This document shows positions 42,064 through 48,780 of a stretch of 48,780 nucleotides of DNA, one piece after another. Positions within the stretch are counted from its first letter, which is position 1. Each line of letters opens with the position of its first letter. A program made the translations under genes and the position numbers. Origin of the DNA: Paenibacillus sp. A3 (GTDB taxonomy: Bacteria; Bacillota; Bacilli; Paenibacillales; NBRC-103111); assembly GCF_001399685.1 (NCBI RefSeq), contig NZ_JTHN01000239.1, positions 1-48,780 on the forward strand, read 5' to 3'. The notes under the pieces are model-generated. The model worked only from the letters and a program-made list of their open reading frames with translations, was not told where the DNA came from and did not search any database.

Positions 42064-43341
42064 ATGAATCTGGTTTATGCGGACCGTGACGGCAACCTGT
42101 TCGACCATCCGGAATACACGGGCCTTGGCCGCAGCGGCGAACTGGTGACCGAAATGATGGAAGACGAGCTTATTCCATTGCCCGAAGGCGCCACTCTCGT
42201 CAGCTTGCCGGATACGCGGCCGATCGGCGTTCATAAGCGGACGGGCGAAATGCAGGTCGTGCCGGGGGACTTCACCGCGGTCGGAGCTTTGCTTCCGCAG
42301 AGTTTTACCCGCCTGCTGCTGCCGGGTTACGTGAAGGCCGACAAATCCAAAGTGCTGCCTTTGTTCGGCTATACGGCGGTCGTCTGGAAAGACGGCGGCT
42401 TCTACGTCGCAGCCGAGGCTTGCGACGATCCGGAGCGGTGGAACCCGCGCAACTGCGATCCCGACGAATTGGAGCTTGGAGTAAAGCGGATTCTCGGAGA
42501 GTACAGGGACAACCGGCTGTTTCAGCATTTGTCGAATTGCGCCCTCGGATATGAATGCCTGACGGCTTCCAATACGTTTTTGAACCGATGGGAAGGGGCT
42601 GTTCCGGTCTCGTTCTCCTGTAATGCAGGCTGTTTCGGCTGTATCTCCGAGCAGCCGGATGATAGCGGGTTTCCGGCGCCGCAGACCCGGATGAACTTCA
42701 AGCCCTCGACGGAAGAAGTCGTGCAGGTGATGCTGGAGCATTTGAAGACGCCCGAGAGCATCATCAGCTTCGGGCAAGGCTGCGAAGGCGAGCCGTCCAC
42801 CCAAGCCAAGACGATCATCGAAGCGATCCGCGAAGTGCGCCGCCGTACCGATCTGGGCTACATCAACATCAACACGAACGCCGGCTTGACCGATCATATC
42901 CGCGGCATCGTGGACGCCGGTCTCGATCTGATGCGCGTCAGCACGATCAGCGCGCTGGACGACCATTACAACGCCTATTACAAACCGCGCGGCTATACGC
43001 TGCGCAATGTCGAGAAATCGCTGCGCTACGCCGCCGACAAAGGGATTGTCACGTCGATCAACTACCTTATTTTCCCCGGGGTCACCGACCGGGAGGAAGA
43101 GATCGAAGCGATGATCGAATTCGCCCGCCGGACCGATCTGAAGCTGATCCAGCTGCGCAACCTGAACATCGATCCGGAGAGCTATTTGAGCCTCATTCCT
43201 GCGGCCCGGGGCGAGCGGTACGGCATGAAGCAGATGCTGGACATTTTCCGGGAAGAGCTGCCGGATGTCGTGCTCGGTTCGTATACGCACATTCCGGACG
43301 AACTGGCGGAACGGCGCAAGAAACAGTTGCAGCGCGGCTAA
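42064..43341 (+). CDS. Radical SAM protein of unknown function
   Basis: 425 residues from an ATG with AAGGAGG upstream, 12 bases after rho. The 4Fe-4S motif CX3CX2C is at Cys186, Cys190 and Cys193 (CNAGCFGC), in the middle of the chain, followed by FGQGCEGEPS (SAM-binding GGE-like) and NINTNAGL, RVSTISAL, INYLIFPGVTDREEE of the TIM-like barrel. The first 180 residues form an extra domain with Cys120, Cys131, Cys159 and Cys165, which could bind another metal or cluster. It sits in a conserved operon between rho and rpmE. Function not known to me. Confidence 0.85.
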   Translation: MNLVYADRDGNLFDHPEYTGLGRSGELVTEMMEDELIPLPEGATLVSLPDTRPIGVHKRTGEMQVVPGDFTAVGALLPQSFTRLLLPGYVKADKSKVLPLFGYTAVVWKDGGFYVAAEACDDPERWNPRNCDPDELELGVKRILGEYRDNRLFQHLSNCALGYECLTASNTFLNRWEGAVPVSFSCNAGCFGCISEQPDDSGFPAPQTRMNFKPSTEEVVQVMLEHLKTPESIISFGQGCEGEPSTQAKTIIEAIREVRRRTDLGYININTNAGLTDHIRGIVDAGLDLMRVSTISALDDHYNAYYKPRGYTLRNVEKSLRYAADKGIVTSINYLIFPGVTDREEEIEAMIEFARRTDLKLIQLRNLNIDPESYLSLIPAARGERYGMKQMLDIFREELPDVVLGSYTHIPDELAERRKKQLQRG

Positions 43342-43356
43342 TGAACGTGATATAAT
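43327..43356 (+). promoter_or_regulatory. Sigma-A promoter of rpmE
   Basis: TTGCAG (43327-43332), 18 bases, TATAAT (43351-43356); it overlaps the end of the radical SAM gene. Confidence 0.65.
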
Positions 43357-43424
43357 CGCTCATGTGTGTTTAAATGATAACTCTGATTCACATGGTGTTT
43401 CAGGGCAAAAGAGGTGAAAGGGCA

Positions 43425-43622
43425 ATGAAAACAGCGATTCATCCGACTTATCATCAAACGACGGTTACTTGCGCATGCGGTAACACGTTTGAAACGGGAT
43501 CCATTAAGCAAAATCTTCGTGTAGAGATTTGCTCCGCTTGCCACCCGTTCTTTACCGGGAAGCAAAAATTTGTGGATGCCGGTGGTCGCGTCGATAAATT
43601 CAAAAAGAAATACGGCATGTAA
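43425..43622 (+). CDS. rpmE: 50S ribosomal protein L31 (zinc-binding form)
   Basis: 65 residues from the ATG at 43425 with GAGGTGAAAGG upstream; an in-frame ATG 51 bases earlier is not used. The zinc ligands CACG and CSAC mark the C+ type, and [25 protein letters not shown] is the standard end. It forms an intersubunit bridge. Confidence 0.98.
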   Translation: MKTAIHPTYHQTTVTCACGNTFETGSIKQNLRVEICSACHPFFTGKQKFVDAGGRVDKFKKKYGM

Positions 43623-43652
43623 GTTGTTGCCAGCAGCATAACGGCATAAGCG

Positions 43653-43707
43653 CGCCTCCTGTGGCTATCCTAAGATCATCCGATCTTAGAGCTGCAGGAG
43701 GTGTTTT
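43653..43707 (+). terminator. Terminator-like hairpin after rpmE that holds the next ribosome site
   Basis: CCTCCTG (43655-43661) pairs with CAGGAGG (43695-43701); CTAAGATC (43670-43677) pairs with GATCTTAG (43682-43689). TTTT follows at 43704-43707. CAGGAGG is also the Shine-Dalgarno of the next gene. Confidence 0.75.
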
Positions 43708-43710
43708 CAT

Positions 43711-44100
43711 TTGTTAAGATCGCTTGCCGTTCTGCTGAGCGCAGCTTTGGCGTTGTCCGGGCTTGCGGCATGTCAGCAGCAGAAGTTCACCAAAAATTCA
43801 GCGACGCATACCCGGGACGGCGCCCTCGGGATAACCGAGACGAACCCGAATATGCCGCTCAGCGCCAGCTACCGTACGTATCCCGACGATCTGCGCGTCA
43901 TGCAGAATGCGATTAGCCAACGGTTTCCGAACGTCAGCATCACGAACATCAGCTTGAACGGGCCGACCGCTTACGTTCGCTTGAGTGCTCCAGCCCATAC
44001 CCCGTCGGAGGAAATCGAACGGATCCGGCAGGGAGCTGCCGAAGCTTTAGCCGCCGCTGCGCCGAGATATAATGCTAACGTTACCGTTACTGCTAAATAA
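43711..44100 (+). CDS. Small lipoprotein, possibly sporulation-related (YhcN/YlaJ-like)
   Basis: 129 residues from a TTG start at 43711, set by AGGAGGTG 7 bases upstream. Signal peptide with lipobox LAAC (lipidated Cys21). The mature part is about 108 residues, with a YRTYPDDLRVMQNAISQRFPNVSITNISLNGPTAYV segment and an ending VTVTAK. The pattern of alternating strands and a helix recalls the BON-like domain of YhcN/YlaJ lipoproteins, but the match is weak. Held on the outer face of the membrane. Confidence 0.7.
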   Translation: MLRSLAVLLSAALALSGLAACQQQKFTKNSATHTRDGALGITETNPNMPLSASYRTYPDDLRVMQNAISQRFPNVSITNISLNGPTAYVRLSAPAHTPSEEIERIRQGAAEALAAAAPRYNANVTVTAK

Positions 44101-44110
44101 CCCCTTGAGG

Positions 44111-44139
44111 TTGCTATTTGGACACGAATCGACTATACT
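44111..44139 (+). promoter_or_regulatory. Promoter of the SRP RNA gene
   Basis: TTGCTA (44111-44116), 17 bases, TATACT (44134-44139); transcription should start near 44146. Confidence 0.65.
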
Positions 44140-44145
44140 TATGTA

Positions 44146-44414
44146 TGCCGTGCTAGACGGGGAGGTAGCGGTGCCCTGTAACCCGCAATCCGCTGCAGCG
44201 GGGTCGAACGCCTATTCGCGGTATTGCGATGTAAGGTTTGGGTTTTAAAGTTGGTGTTGAGAGTCGGGTCCTCCGCAATGGATGCCTTTGAATCTGGTCA
44301 GGTCCGGAAGGAAGCAGCCATAAGCAGGAAGTTTCATGTGCCGGAGGGTGGCCTAACTTGAGCTGACGATAAAAATTCCACTTGGATCGTAATATCAAGG
44401 TAGGTGCGCGGTTT
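44146..44414 (+). ncRNA. ffs: Signal recognition particle RNA (large, Alu-containing type)
   Basis: The SRP54-binding loop is present exactly: GTCAGGTCCGGAAGGAAGCA (about 44300). The 5' part has GGGGAGGTAGCGGTGCCCTGTAACCC-like Alu sequence as in B. subtilis scRNA, and TGCCGTGC at the start pairs with GTGCGCGG near the end. Length near 268 bases fits the Bacillus-type RNA. As in B. subtilis, it precedes dnaX. End points are within a few bases. Confidence 0.95.
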
Positions 44415-44433
44415 CCTAATATTAAAAAACAAG

Positions 44434-44482
44434 AACACCAAGATCATGAGCTGTAAAAGCTTGTCGAACTTGGTGTTTTTTT
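44434..44482 (+). terminator. Terminator of the SRP RNA gene
   Basis: AACACCAAG (44434-44442) pairs with CTTGGTGTT (44469-44477), then a run of T to 44482. A perfect Spo0A box lies in the loop. Confidence 0.85.
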
Positions 44483-44519
44483 GTATTTGACAGAAGGAAA
44501 ATGAAAAAATTAGGAGAAT
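44461..44519 (+). promoter_or_regulatory. Sigma-H promoter and Spo0A box of the orphan kinase
   Basis: GAAGGAAAA (44493-44501), 11 bases, GGAGAAT (44513-44519): a full match to RNAGGAWWW-N11-RNNGAAT. A perfect 0A box, TTGTCGAA, lies at 44461-44468. Confidence 0.65.
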
Positions 44520-44607
44520 TGTATACTAAAGTTAACCAGACTAAGTAAACCATAATCAGACACCCATTGCGCTCGGCTATCCGCTGATTAATGGGGGGAG
44601 GAAGACG

Positions 44608-45669
44608 ATGCGGCACGAACTGACCTTGCTTCAACGCTTTGCCGGCATATTCCTTAGGGACGTGAATCTGGGAGTGATGCTGATCAATACCGAATTTGAG
44701 CTGATCGATATCAGCGACATGGCCTGCCGCGTGCTGGGGTTAGAAAGAGAAAAGGTACTCCATCAATCGATGGATTCCATTTTTGCCGATCTGCCTGTCG
44801 AGCACTGGTTGGTGCAACGGAGTATATTGGACGGGATGGTCGTACGCAACCATGCCTTGTCTTGGACCAATAACCAGGAGCGATACGAGCTGCTGGTCGA
44901 TTCCAGTGTGCTTCGGGATGAGGACGAGCGGATCGTCGGAGCTTATCTTATTTTCAAGGACGTCACCAATCTGCGTTCCCTGGAGGAACAGGTGCAGCGC
45001 AGCGATCGTCTGGCGATGATCGGTCAAATTGCCGCAGGCACGGCCCATGAAATCCGCAACCCGCTCACGTCGATCAAGGGCTTTTTGCAAGTACTGCGCA
45101 AAACCTTTCAAGAGCAGGGCATGGAACGCGAAGACGGATATACCGTGGTGATGCTGAAAGAAATCAATCGGATCAACGAGCTGGTCAACGAATTTTTGTT
45201 GCTCGGCAAGCCGAAGCACGTTACATACGATGAAGTGGACATCTCCGAAGTGCTGCGGGACATTTTGCCTATTATCAATAACGAAGCGATCCTGCACCGG
45301 GTCGTCGTTCAATATGAATCGCTCTACGGACTGCCGCATGTGGTCGCGGACCGTGAGATGCTGAAACAGGTGTTTCTCAATATCAGCAAAAATGGAATCG
45401 AAGCGATGGGCGAAGGAGGTATTTTGACGGTAAGCGAGAAAGTCGATTTGGAGGAACGCTTGGTCAATATCGAGATTCATGATACCGGTCCAGGTGTCCC
45501 CGCCTATGTGATCGATAAAATTTTCGATCCGTTCTTTACGACCAAAGCGGAAGGAACGGGACTGGGCCTGTCGGTCTGCCAGCGGATCATTCACGATATC
45601 GGAGGGCATATTCGGGTATCGTCCAAAGGGTACGGCACGACGTTTACCGTCAGCATTCCGTTTCCTTAA
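44608..45669 (+). CDS. PAS-containing sporulation-type histidine kinase
   Basis: 353 residues from an ATG with GGGGGGAGG upstream. No membrane segment. PAS domain (about 10-120, LGVMLINTEFELIDISDMACRVLG), HisKA with TAHEIRNPLTSIKGFLQ (phospho-His147), HATPase with NISKNGIEAM, DTGPGVP, IFDPFFTTKAEGTGLGLSV. The box around the histidine (AHEIRNPLTSIKGF) is of the KinA-E and KinB class that feeds Spo0F. No response regulator adjoins it. A sigma-H promoter lies about 90 bases upstream. Confidence 0.92.
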   Translation: MRHELTLLQRFAGIFLRDVNLGVMLINTEFELIDISDMACRVLGLEREKVLHQSMDSIFADLPVEHWLVQRSILDGMVVRNHALSWTNNQERYELLVDSSVLRDEDERIVGAYLIFKDVTNLRSLEEQVQRSDRLAMIGQIAAGTAHEIRNPLTSIKGFLQVLRKTFQEQGMEREDGYTVVMLKEINRINELVNEFLLLGKPKHVTYDEVDISEVLRDILPIINNEAILHRVVVQYESLYGLPHVVADREMLKQVFLNISKNGIEAMGEGGILTVSEKVDLEERLVNIEIHDTGPGVPAYVIDKIFDPFFTTKAEGTGLGLSVCQRIIHDIGGHIRVSSKGYGTTFTVSIPFP

Positions 45670-45681
45670 AAGCAGCGCGGC

Positions 45682-45710
45682 TTCAATCCTCCCTCCAAGT
45701 GTAGTATAAT
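45682..45710 (+). promoter_or_regulatory. Promoter of dnaX
   Basis: TTCAAT (45682-45687), 17 bases, TATAAT (45705-45710). Confidence 0.55.
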
Positions 45711-45740
45711 AGACGACAAACAATCATTGGAGAGGGCAAG

Positions 45741-47489
45741 ATGGCACATATCGCCTTATATCGAACGTGGCGGCCGCAGTCGTTCCACGATATGGTCGGC
45801 CAAAAGCATATTGTCCAAACCTTACAAAACTCGCTTCGCGAAGGGCGGTTCAGCCACGCCTATTTGTTCAGCGGTCCCCGCGGGACAGGGAAAACGACCA
45901 CGGCCAAAATATTGGCCAAAGCCGTCAACTGCTTGAACGGGCCGGGCGTCGAGCCTTGCAACGAATGCGATGCGTGCGTGCGCATTACCGAAGGCGCGGT
46001 CATGGACGTCGTCGAGATCGATGCCGCCTCCAACCGCGGCGTGGATGAAATCCGCGACATCCGGGATAAAGTCAAATATGCGCCGACCGAAGTGCGCCAG
46101 AAGGTGTATATCATCGACGAGGTGCATATGCTGACGACGGAGGCGTTCAACGCGCTGCTCAAGACGCTGGAGGAGCCTCCGCCCCATGTCATGTTTATTT
46201 TGGCTACGACGGAGCCTCACAAGCTGCCTGCGACAATTATTTCGCGTTGTCAGCGGTTTGATTTTCGCCGGGTGTCGCTTGAGGAGCAGGTCGAGCGGCT
46301 GCGTCAAGTGTGCGCCGACGAACAGATCGAGAGCGACGACGACGCGCTGGCGTTCATCGCGCGGTTATCCGATGGCGGTATGCGCGATGCGCTCAGCCTG
46401 CTCGATCAGATCATCGCATTTTCAGGCGAGCGGGTGACGTATGACGACGTATTGTCGATTACGGGCGGGATGGCTTCGGATCAGTTCGAGCGCCTGGTGA
46501 TGGCGATACAAGATCGGGACGTAGGCGCCGCTTTGCGGTTAATCGATACGTTCATGCAGGAAGGCAAAAGCGCCGATAAGTGCATGGAGAGCCTGATCTA
46601 TTATTTCCGAGACCTGCTGATGGTCAAAATGGTTCCCGGCTCGCAGGCGCTCACCGAGCGCATTCTTGACGTGAAACGGTTTGCCGAGGTGGCACAGCGA
46701 TTTTCCGCCGATGCGTTGATTGCCATGATCGATACGTTGAACTATTATCAGACGGAGATGAAATATTCCGTTCAGCCGCAGACGCTGCTGGAAGTCGCGC
46801 TCATGAAGCTTTGCAGTCAGGCGGGCGCATCGTCCGCTCCGGCAGGCGGACCGAGCGCAGGCGGGGGGGCGGCCACGGAACGTCAGGACGGGGTAGTCGG
46901 ACAACTGATGAACCGCATTCAGCGGTTGGAAGAGCAGCTGGCGCAGCTGCTGAAGCAGGGAGTCGCCCCCGCAGCCTCAGGTCCTGCATCCGGTGCAAGC
47001 TCGCGTCCGGCACCTGCGCCTGCCGTCACCAAGAAGATCGAGAAGCTGGACGCTTACCTGCAGGGCAGGGAGGATCCGGCTTTCCGGAACGTCGTTCAGC
47101 AGTGGAGCCAGGTGCTTGGCCGGGTGAAAGAGCTTAAAATCACCGTTCATGCGTGGCTCGTGGACGGGGAGCCCGTCTCCGTACATGACAGCAACGTGCT
47201 CGTAGCCTTCAAGAGCGCGATGCACCGGGAGACGACCGAGAAGCCGGCCAACAAGCAGCTGATCGAACAGGCGTTGGCCGAGGTTTACGGTCAGCCTTAC
47301 CGTCTCGTGACCATGATGCTGAAGGATTGGAAGGCTGCCGCCGACCAAGCGAAGCCGGGCGACGGACCGAAGGAGGAGCTGCAGCTCGTTCCGGAGGACG
47401 AAGGAGCATCCGGCGGCGCGAAGGAAGAATGGATCAGCGAGGCCATTCAATTGTTTGGGGAAGATTTGGTTAAAATTAAAGAAGATTAA
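45741..47489 (+). CDS. dnaX: DNA polymerase III subunit gamma/tau
   Basis: 582 residues from an ATG with GGAGAGGG upstream. AAA+ clamp-loader ATPase: RTWRPQSFHDMVGQ, Walker A GPRGTGKT (45-52), zinc ligands Cys64, Cys73, Cys76, Cys79, Walker B IIDEVHML, sensor SRCQRFDFRR. A Pro/Ala/Gly-rich linker (about 360-430) leads to the tau-specific C-terminal part. I see no clear slippery frameshift signal. It loads the sliding clamp. ebfC and recR follow in one operon. Confidence 0.97.
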   Translation: MAHIALYRTWRPQSFHDMVGQKHIVQTLQNSLREGRFSHAYLFSGPRGTGKTTTAKILAKAVNCLNGPGVEPCNECDACVRITEGAVMDVVEIDAASNRGVDEIRDIRDKVKYAPTEVRQKVYIIDEVHMLTTEAFNALLKTLEEPPPHVMFILATTEPHKLPATIISRCQRFDFRRVSLEEQVERLRQVCADEQIESDDDALAFIARLSDGGMRDALSLLDQIIAFSGERVTYDDVLSITGGMASDQFERLVMAIQDRDVGAALRLIDTFMQEGKSADKCMESLIYYFRDLLMVKMVPGSQALTERILDVKRFAEVAQRFSADALIAMIDTLNYYQTEMKYSVQPQTLLEVALMKLCSQAGASSAPAGGPSAGGGAATERQDGVVGQLMNRIQRLEEQLAQLLKQGVAPAASGPASGASSRPAPAPAVTKKIEKLDAYLQGREDPAFRNVVQQWSQVLGRVKELKITVHAWLVDGEPVSVHDSNVLVAFKSAMHRETTEKPANKQLIEQALAEVYGQPYRLVTMMLKDWKAAADQAKPGDGPKEELQLVPEDEGASGGAKEEWISEAIQLFGEDLVKIKED

Positions 47490-47510
47490 GCGACGAGGAG
47501 CGTGTCTTTC

Positions 47511-47822
47511 ATGAACAACATGAATCAGATGATGAAGCAAGTGAAAAAAATGCAGGAGCAAATGCTCAAAGCTCAGGAGGATCTCGCGAACCGAACCGTC
47601 GAAGGAACGTCCGGTGGCGGCGTCGTCAGCGTAACGGTAAACGGACAAAAGAAAGTTACGGCCGTTGTTATCAAGCCGGAAGCGGTCGATCCGGACGATG
47701 TGGAAATGCTGCAGGATCTGGTGCTTAGCGCCATCAACGACGCAATGACCAAAGCCGAAGAAATGGCCGGCAAAGAAATGTCCAAATTAACCGGCGGTAT
47801 GAATATCCCGGGATTGTTCTAA
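47511..47822 (+). CDS. YbaB/EbfC-family nucleoid-associated protein
   Basis: 103 residues from the ATG at 47511, with GAGGAG 10 bases upstream; an in-frame GTG 9 bases earlier is too near that site. N-terminal helix rich in Met, Gln and Lys (MNQMMKQVKKMQEQM), then VSVTVNGQKKVTAVVIKPE and a C-terminal helix with Met-rich end. Binds DNA as a tweezer-like dimer. Called yaaK in B. subtilis. Conserved dnaX-ebfC-recR order. Confidence 0.96.
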   Translation: MNNMNQMMKQVKKMQEQMLKAQEDLANRTVEGTSGGGVVSVTVNGQKKVTAVVIKPEAVDPDDVEMLQDLVLSAINDAMTKAEEMAGKEMSKLTGGMNIPGLF

Positions 47823-47838
47823 TCGAAGCCGGATCAAG

Positions 47839-47862
47839 CCCCAGAACCTACTCTGGGGTTTT
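47839..47862 (+). terminator. Small hairpin with T run between ebfC and recR
   Basis: CCCCAGA (47839-47845) pairs with TCTGGGG (47852-47858), then TTTT. It could partly reduce recR transcription. Confidence 0.55.
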
Positions 47863-47890
47863 CAACTTTAATGCGTGAGGAGCCAATCGC

Positions 47891-48487
47891 TTGTTTTATC
47901 CGGAACCGCTAGCCAAACTGATCGATTCCTTCTCCCGTCTGCCGGGGATCGGACCCAAAACGGCGGGGCGTCTTGCTTTTCATGTGCTGCGCATGAAGGA
48001 AGACGATGTCATCGACTTTGCCAAAGCTCTGGTCAATGTCAAACGCAATCTTCACTATTGCTCGATATGCTGCAATATCACCGATACCGATCCCTGCCGC
48101 ATCTGTCAGGATAAAAGCCGGGACGCTTCCGTCATTTGCGTCGTGCAGGAGCCCAAAGACCTGGTTGCCATGGAGCGGACCAAGGAATTTAACGGCTACT
48201 ATCATGTTCTCCACGGGGCGATTTCCCCAATGGAAGGCATCGGGCCGGACGAGATCCGGATCGCCGATCTTCTGAAGCGGCTGAGCGACGAACAGGTGCA
48301 GGAGCTGATTCTGGCAACGAACCCGAATATTGAAGGCGAAGCAACTGCAATGTATTTATCCAGGCTCGTTCGCCCGTTCGGCCTCAAGGTGACTCGGATT
48401 GCGCACGGATTGCCTGTCGGAGGAGATCTCGAGTATGCGGACGAGGTGACTTTGACCAAGGCGTTGGAAGGCAGAAGAGAACTGTAA
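47891..48487 (+). CDS. recR: Recombination mediator protein RecR
   Basis: 198 residues from a TTG start at 47891 (GAGGAG upstream). Helix-hairpin-helix ([17 protein letters not shown]), zinc finger with Cys57, Cys60 and a later CRIC pair, Toprim domain ([17 protein letters not shown]) and the C-terminal [21 protein letters not shown]. Works with RecO and RecF to load RecA on gapped DNA. Last gene of the dnaX operon. Confidence 0.98.
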   Translation: MFYPEPLAKLIDSFSRLPGIGPKTAGRLAFHVLRMKEDDVIDFAKALVNVKRNLHYCSICCNITDTDPCRICQDKSRDASVICVVQEPKDLVAMERTKEFNGYYHVLHGAISPMEGIGPDEIRIADLLKRLSDEQVQELILATNPNIEGEATAMYLSRLVRPFGLKVTRIAHGLPVGGDLEYADEVTLTKALEGRREL

Positions 48488-48700
48488 TGAAATATTGATT
48501 TGATACCACAAGAAGCCGGCTTGCAGTCGTCCATTTGCGGTTACGCATAAGGCTGCTGTAAGCTCTCGAAGCATGATTTGCGCGGTTCGCCGCGTGGATG
48601 CCTTTGAGAAGGCTTCTTTTTGGTTCTAACCCGGCTAAGCTCCCTATAGATATTTAAGTAGCAGGACAAACCTGAGACTTGAATCGGGAGGTTGGACTGA

Positions 48701-48780
48701 ATGAAGCTCTGGAAATGGGAAATAGGAAGCAAGAAAGACCGACTGCAGCGCGAAGCCGTTGAACAAGACCGTCTGCTGCT
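48701..48780 (+). CDS. yaaL: YaaL-type DUF2508 protein, 5' part
   Basis: ATG at 48701 with GGGAGG 9 bases upstream; 26 codons lie in the window (KLWKWEIGSKKDRLQREAV and on). The charged N-terminus and its place after recR match yaaL of B. subtilis, a small protein of unknown role. The 213 bases before it hold a weak hairpin (GCCTT/AAGGC near 48599-48612) and T run, and no clear promoter. Confidence 0.7.
   Translation, partial: MKLWKWEIGSKKDRLQREAVEQDRLL

Noticed and set aside
40864-43290. 808-codon open frame on the minus strand across rho and the radical SAM gene
   Set aside because: It lies opposite two well-supported genes, has no ribosome site and reads as low-complexity His/Arg/Gln-rich sequence; a by-product of codon bias in GC-rich DNA.

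Overview
This is a GC-rich chromosomal segment from a Gram-positive endospore former, most likely a member of the Paenibacillaceae (Paenibacillus or Cohnella type). The basis is the gene content (spo0F, delta subunit rpoE, a MurZ-type murA, ywhD, ywiB, a YaaL-type gene), the gene order rpoE-pyrG-spo0F-fba-murA-rho-rpmE and ffs-dnaX-ebfC-recR-yaaL, strong purine-rich Shine-Dalgarno sites, and frequent TTG/GTG starts. The genus is inferred; no rRNA is present. I see no tRNA, rRNA, CRISPR array, insertion sequence or prophage.

Region 1 (1-13.7 kb) is accessory metabolism and signalling: the 3' end of galE with galT, a large membrane hybrid sensor kinase (minus strand), a SWIM zinc-finger/SNF2 helicase gene pair, a small unknown gene with a pterin-carbinolamine dehydratase, then nucleotidyltransferase, DinB and GNAT genes and a two-domain sulfurtransferase.

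Region 2 (13.7-23 kb) is the most variable part: a membrane-anchored alpha/beta hydrolase, a decayed SnoaL-like fragment, an ECF sigma factor fused to a DUF1835 domain (with a perfect internal start site at the junction), an OsmC peroxidase behind a consensus promoter covered by an inverted repeat, a Fes/IroE-type esterase, a TetR-controlled operon with two operators, a DUF975 membrane protein, and a NlpC/P60 wall hydrolase preceded by a c-di-AMP (ydaO-type) riboswitch.

Region 3 (23-35 kb) has a membrane protein with an M1-like metallopeptidase, then the conserved ywhD, pbpG, speE-speB group (spermidine synthesis), DUF2238, a Tat-exported phosphoesterase, ywiB and a subtilisin-like protease.

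Region 4 (35-48.8 kb) is the conserved housekeeping block. pyrG carries a CTP-sensing leader (start site GGGC, then a terminator hairpin). spo0F and the later orphan kinase both have good sigma-H promoters, so two phosphorelay parts appear to be under sporulation control here. A radical-SAM gene of unknown function sits between rho and rpmE. The SRP RNA precedes the kinase and dnaX-ebfC-recR, and the window ends just inside a YaaL-type gene.

All assignments come from reading motifs and context; no database search was run. Promoter, operator and RNA calls are pattern matches.
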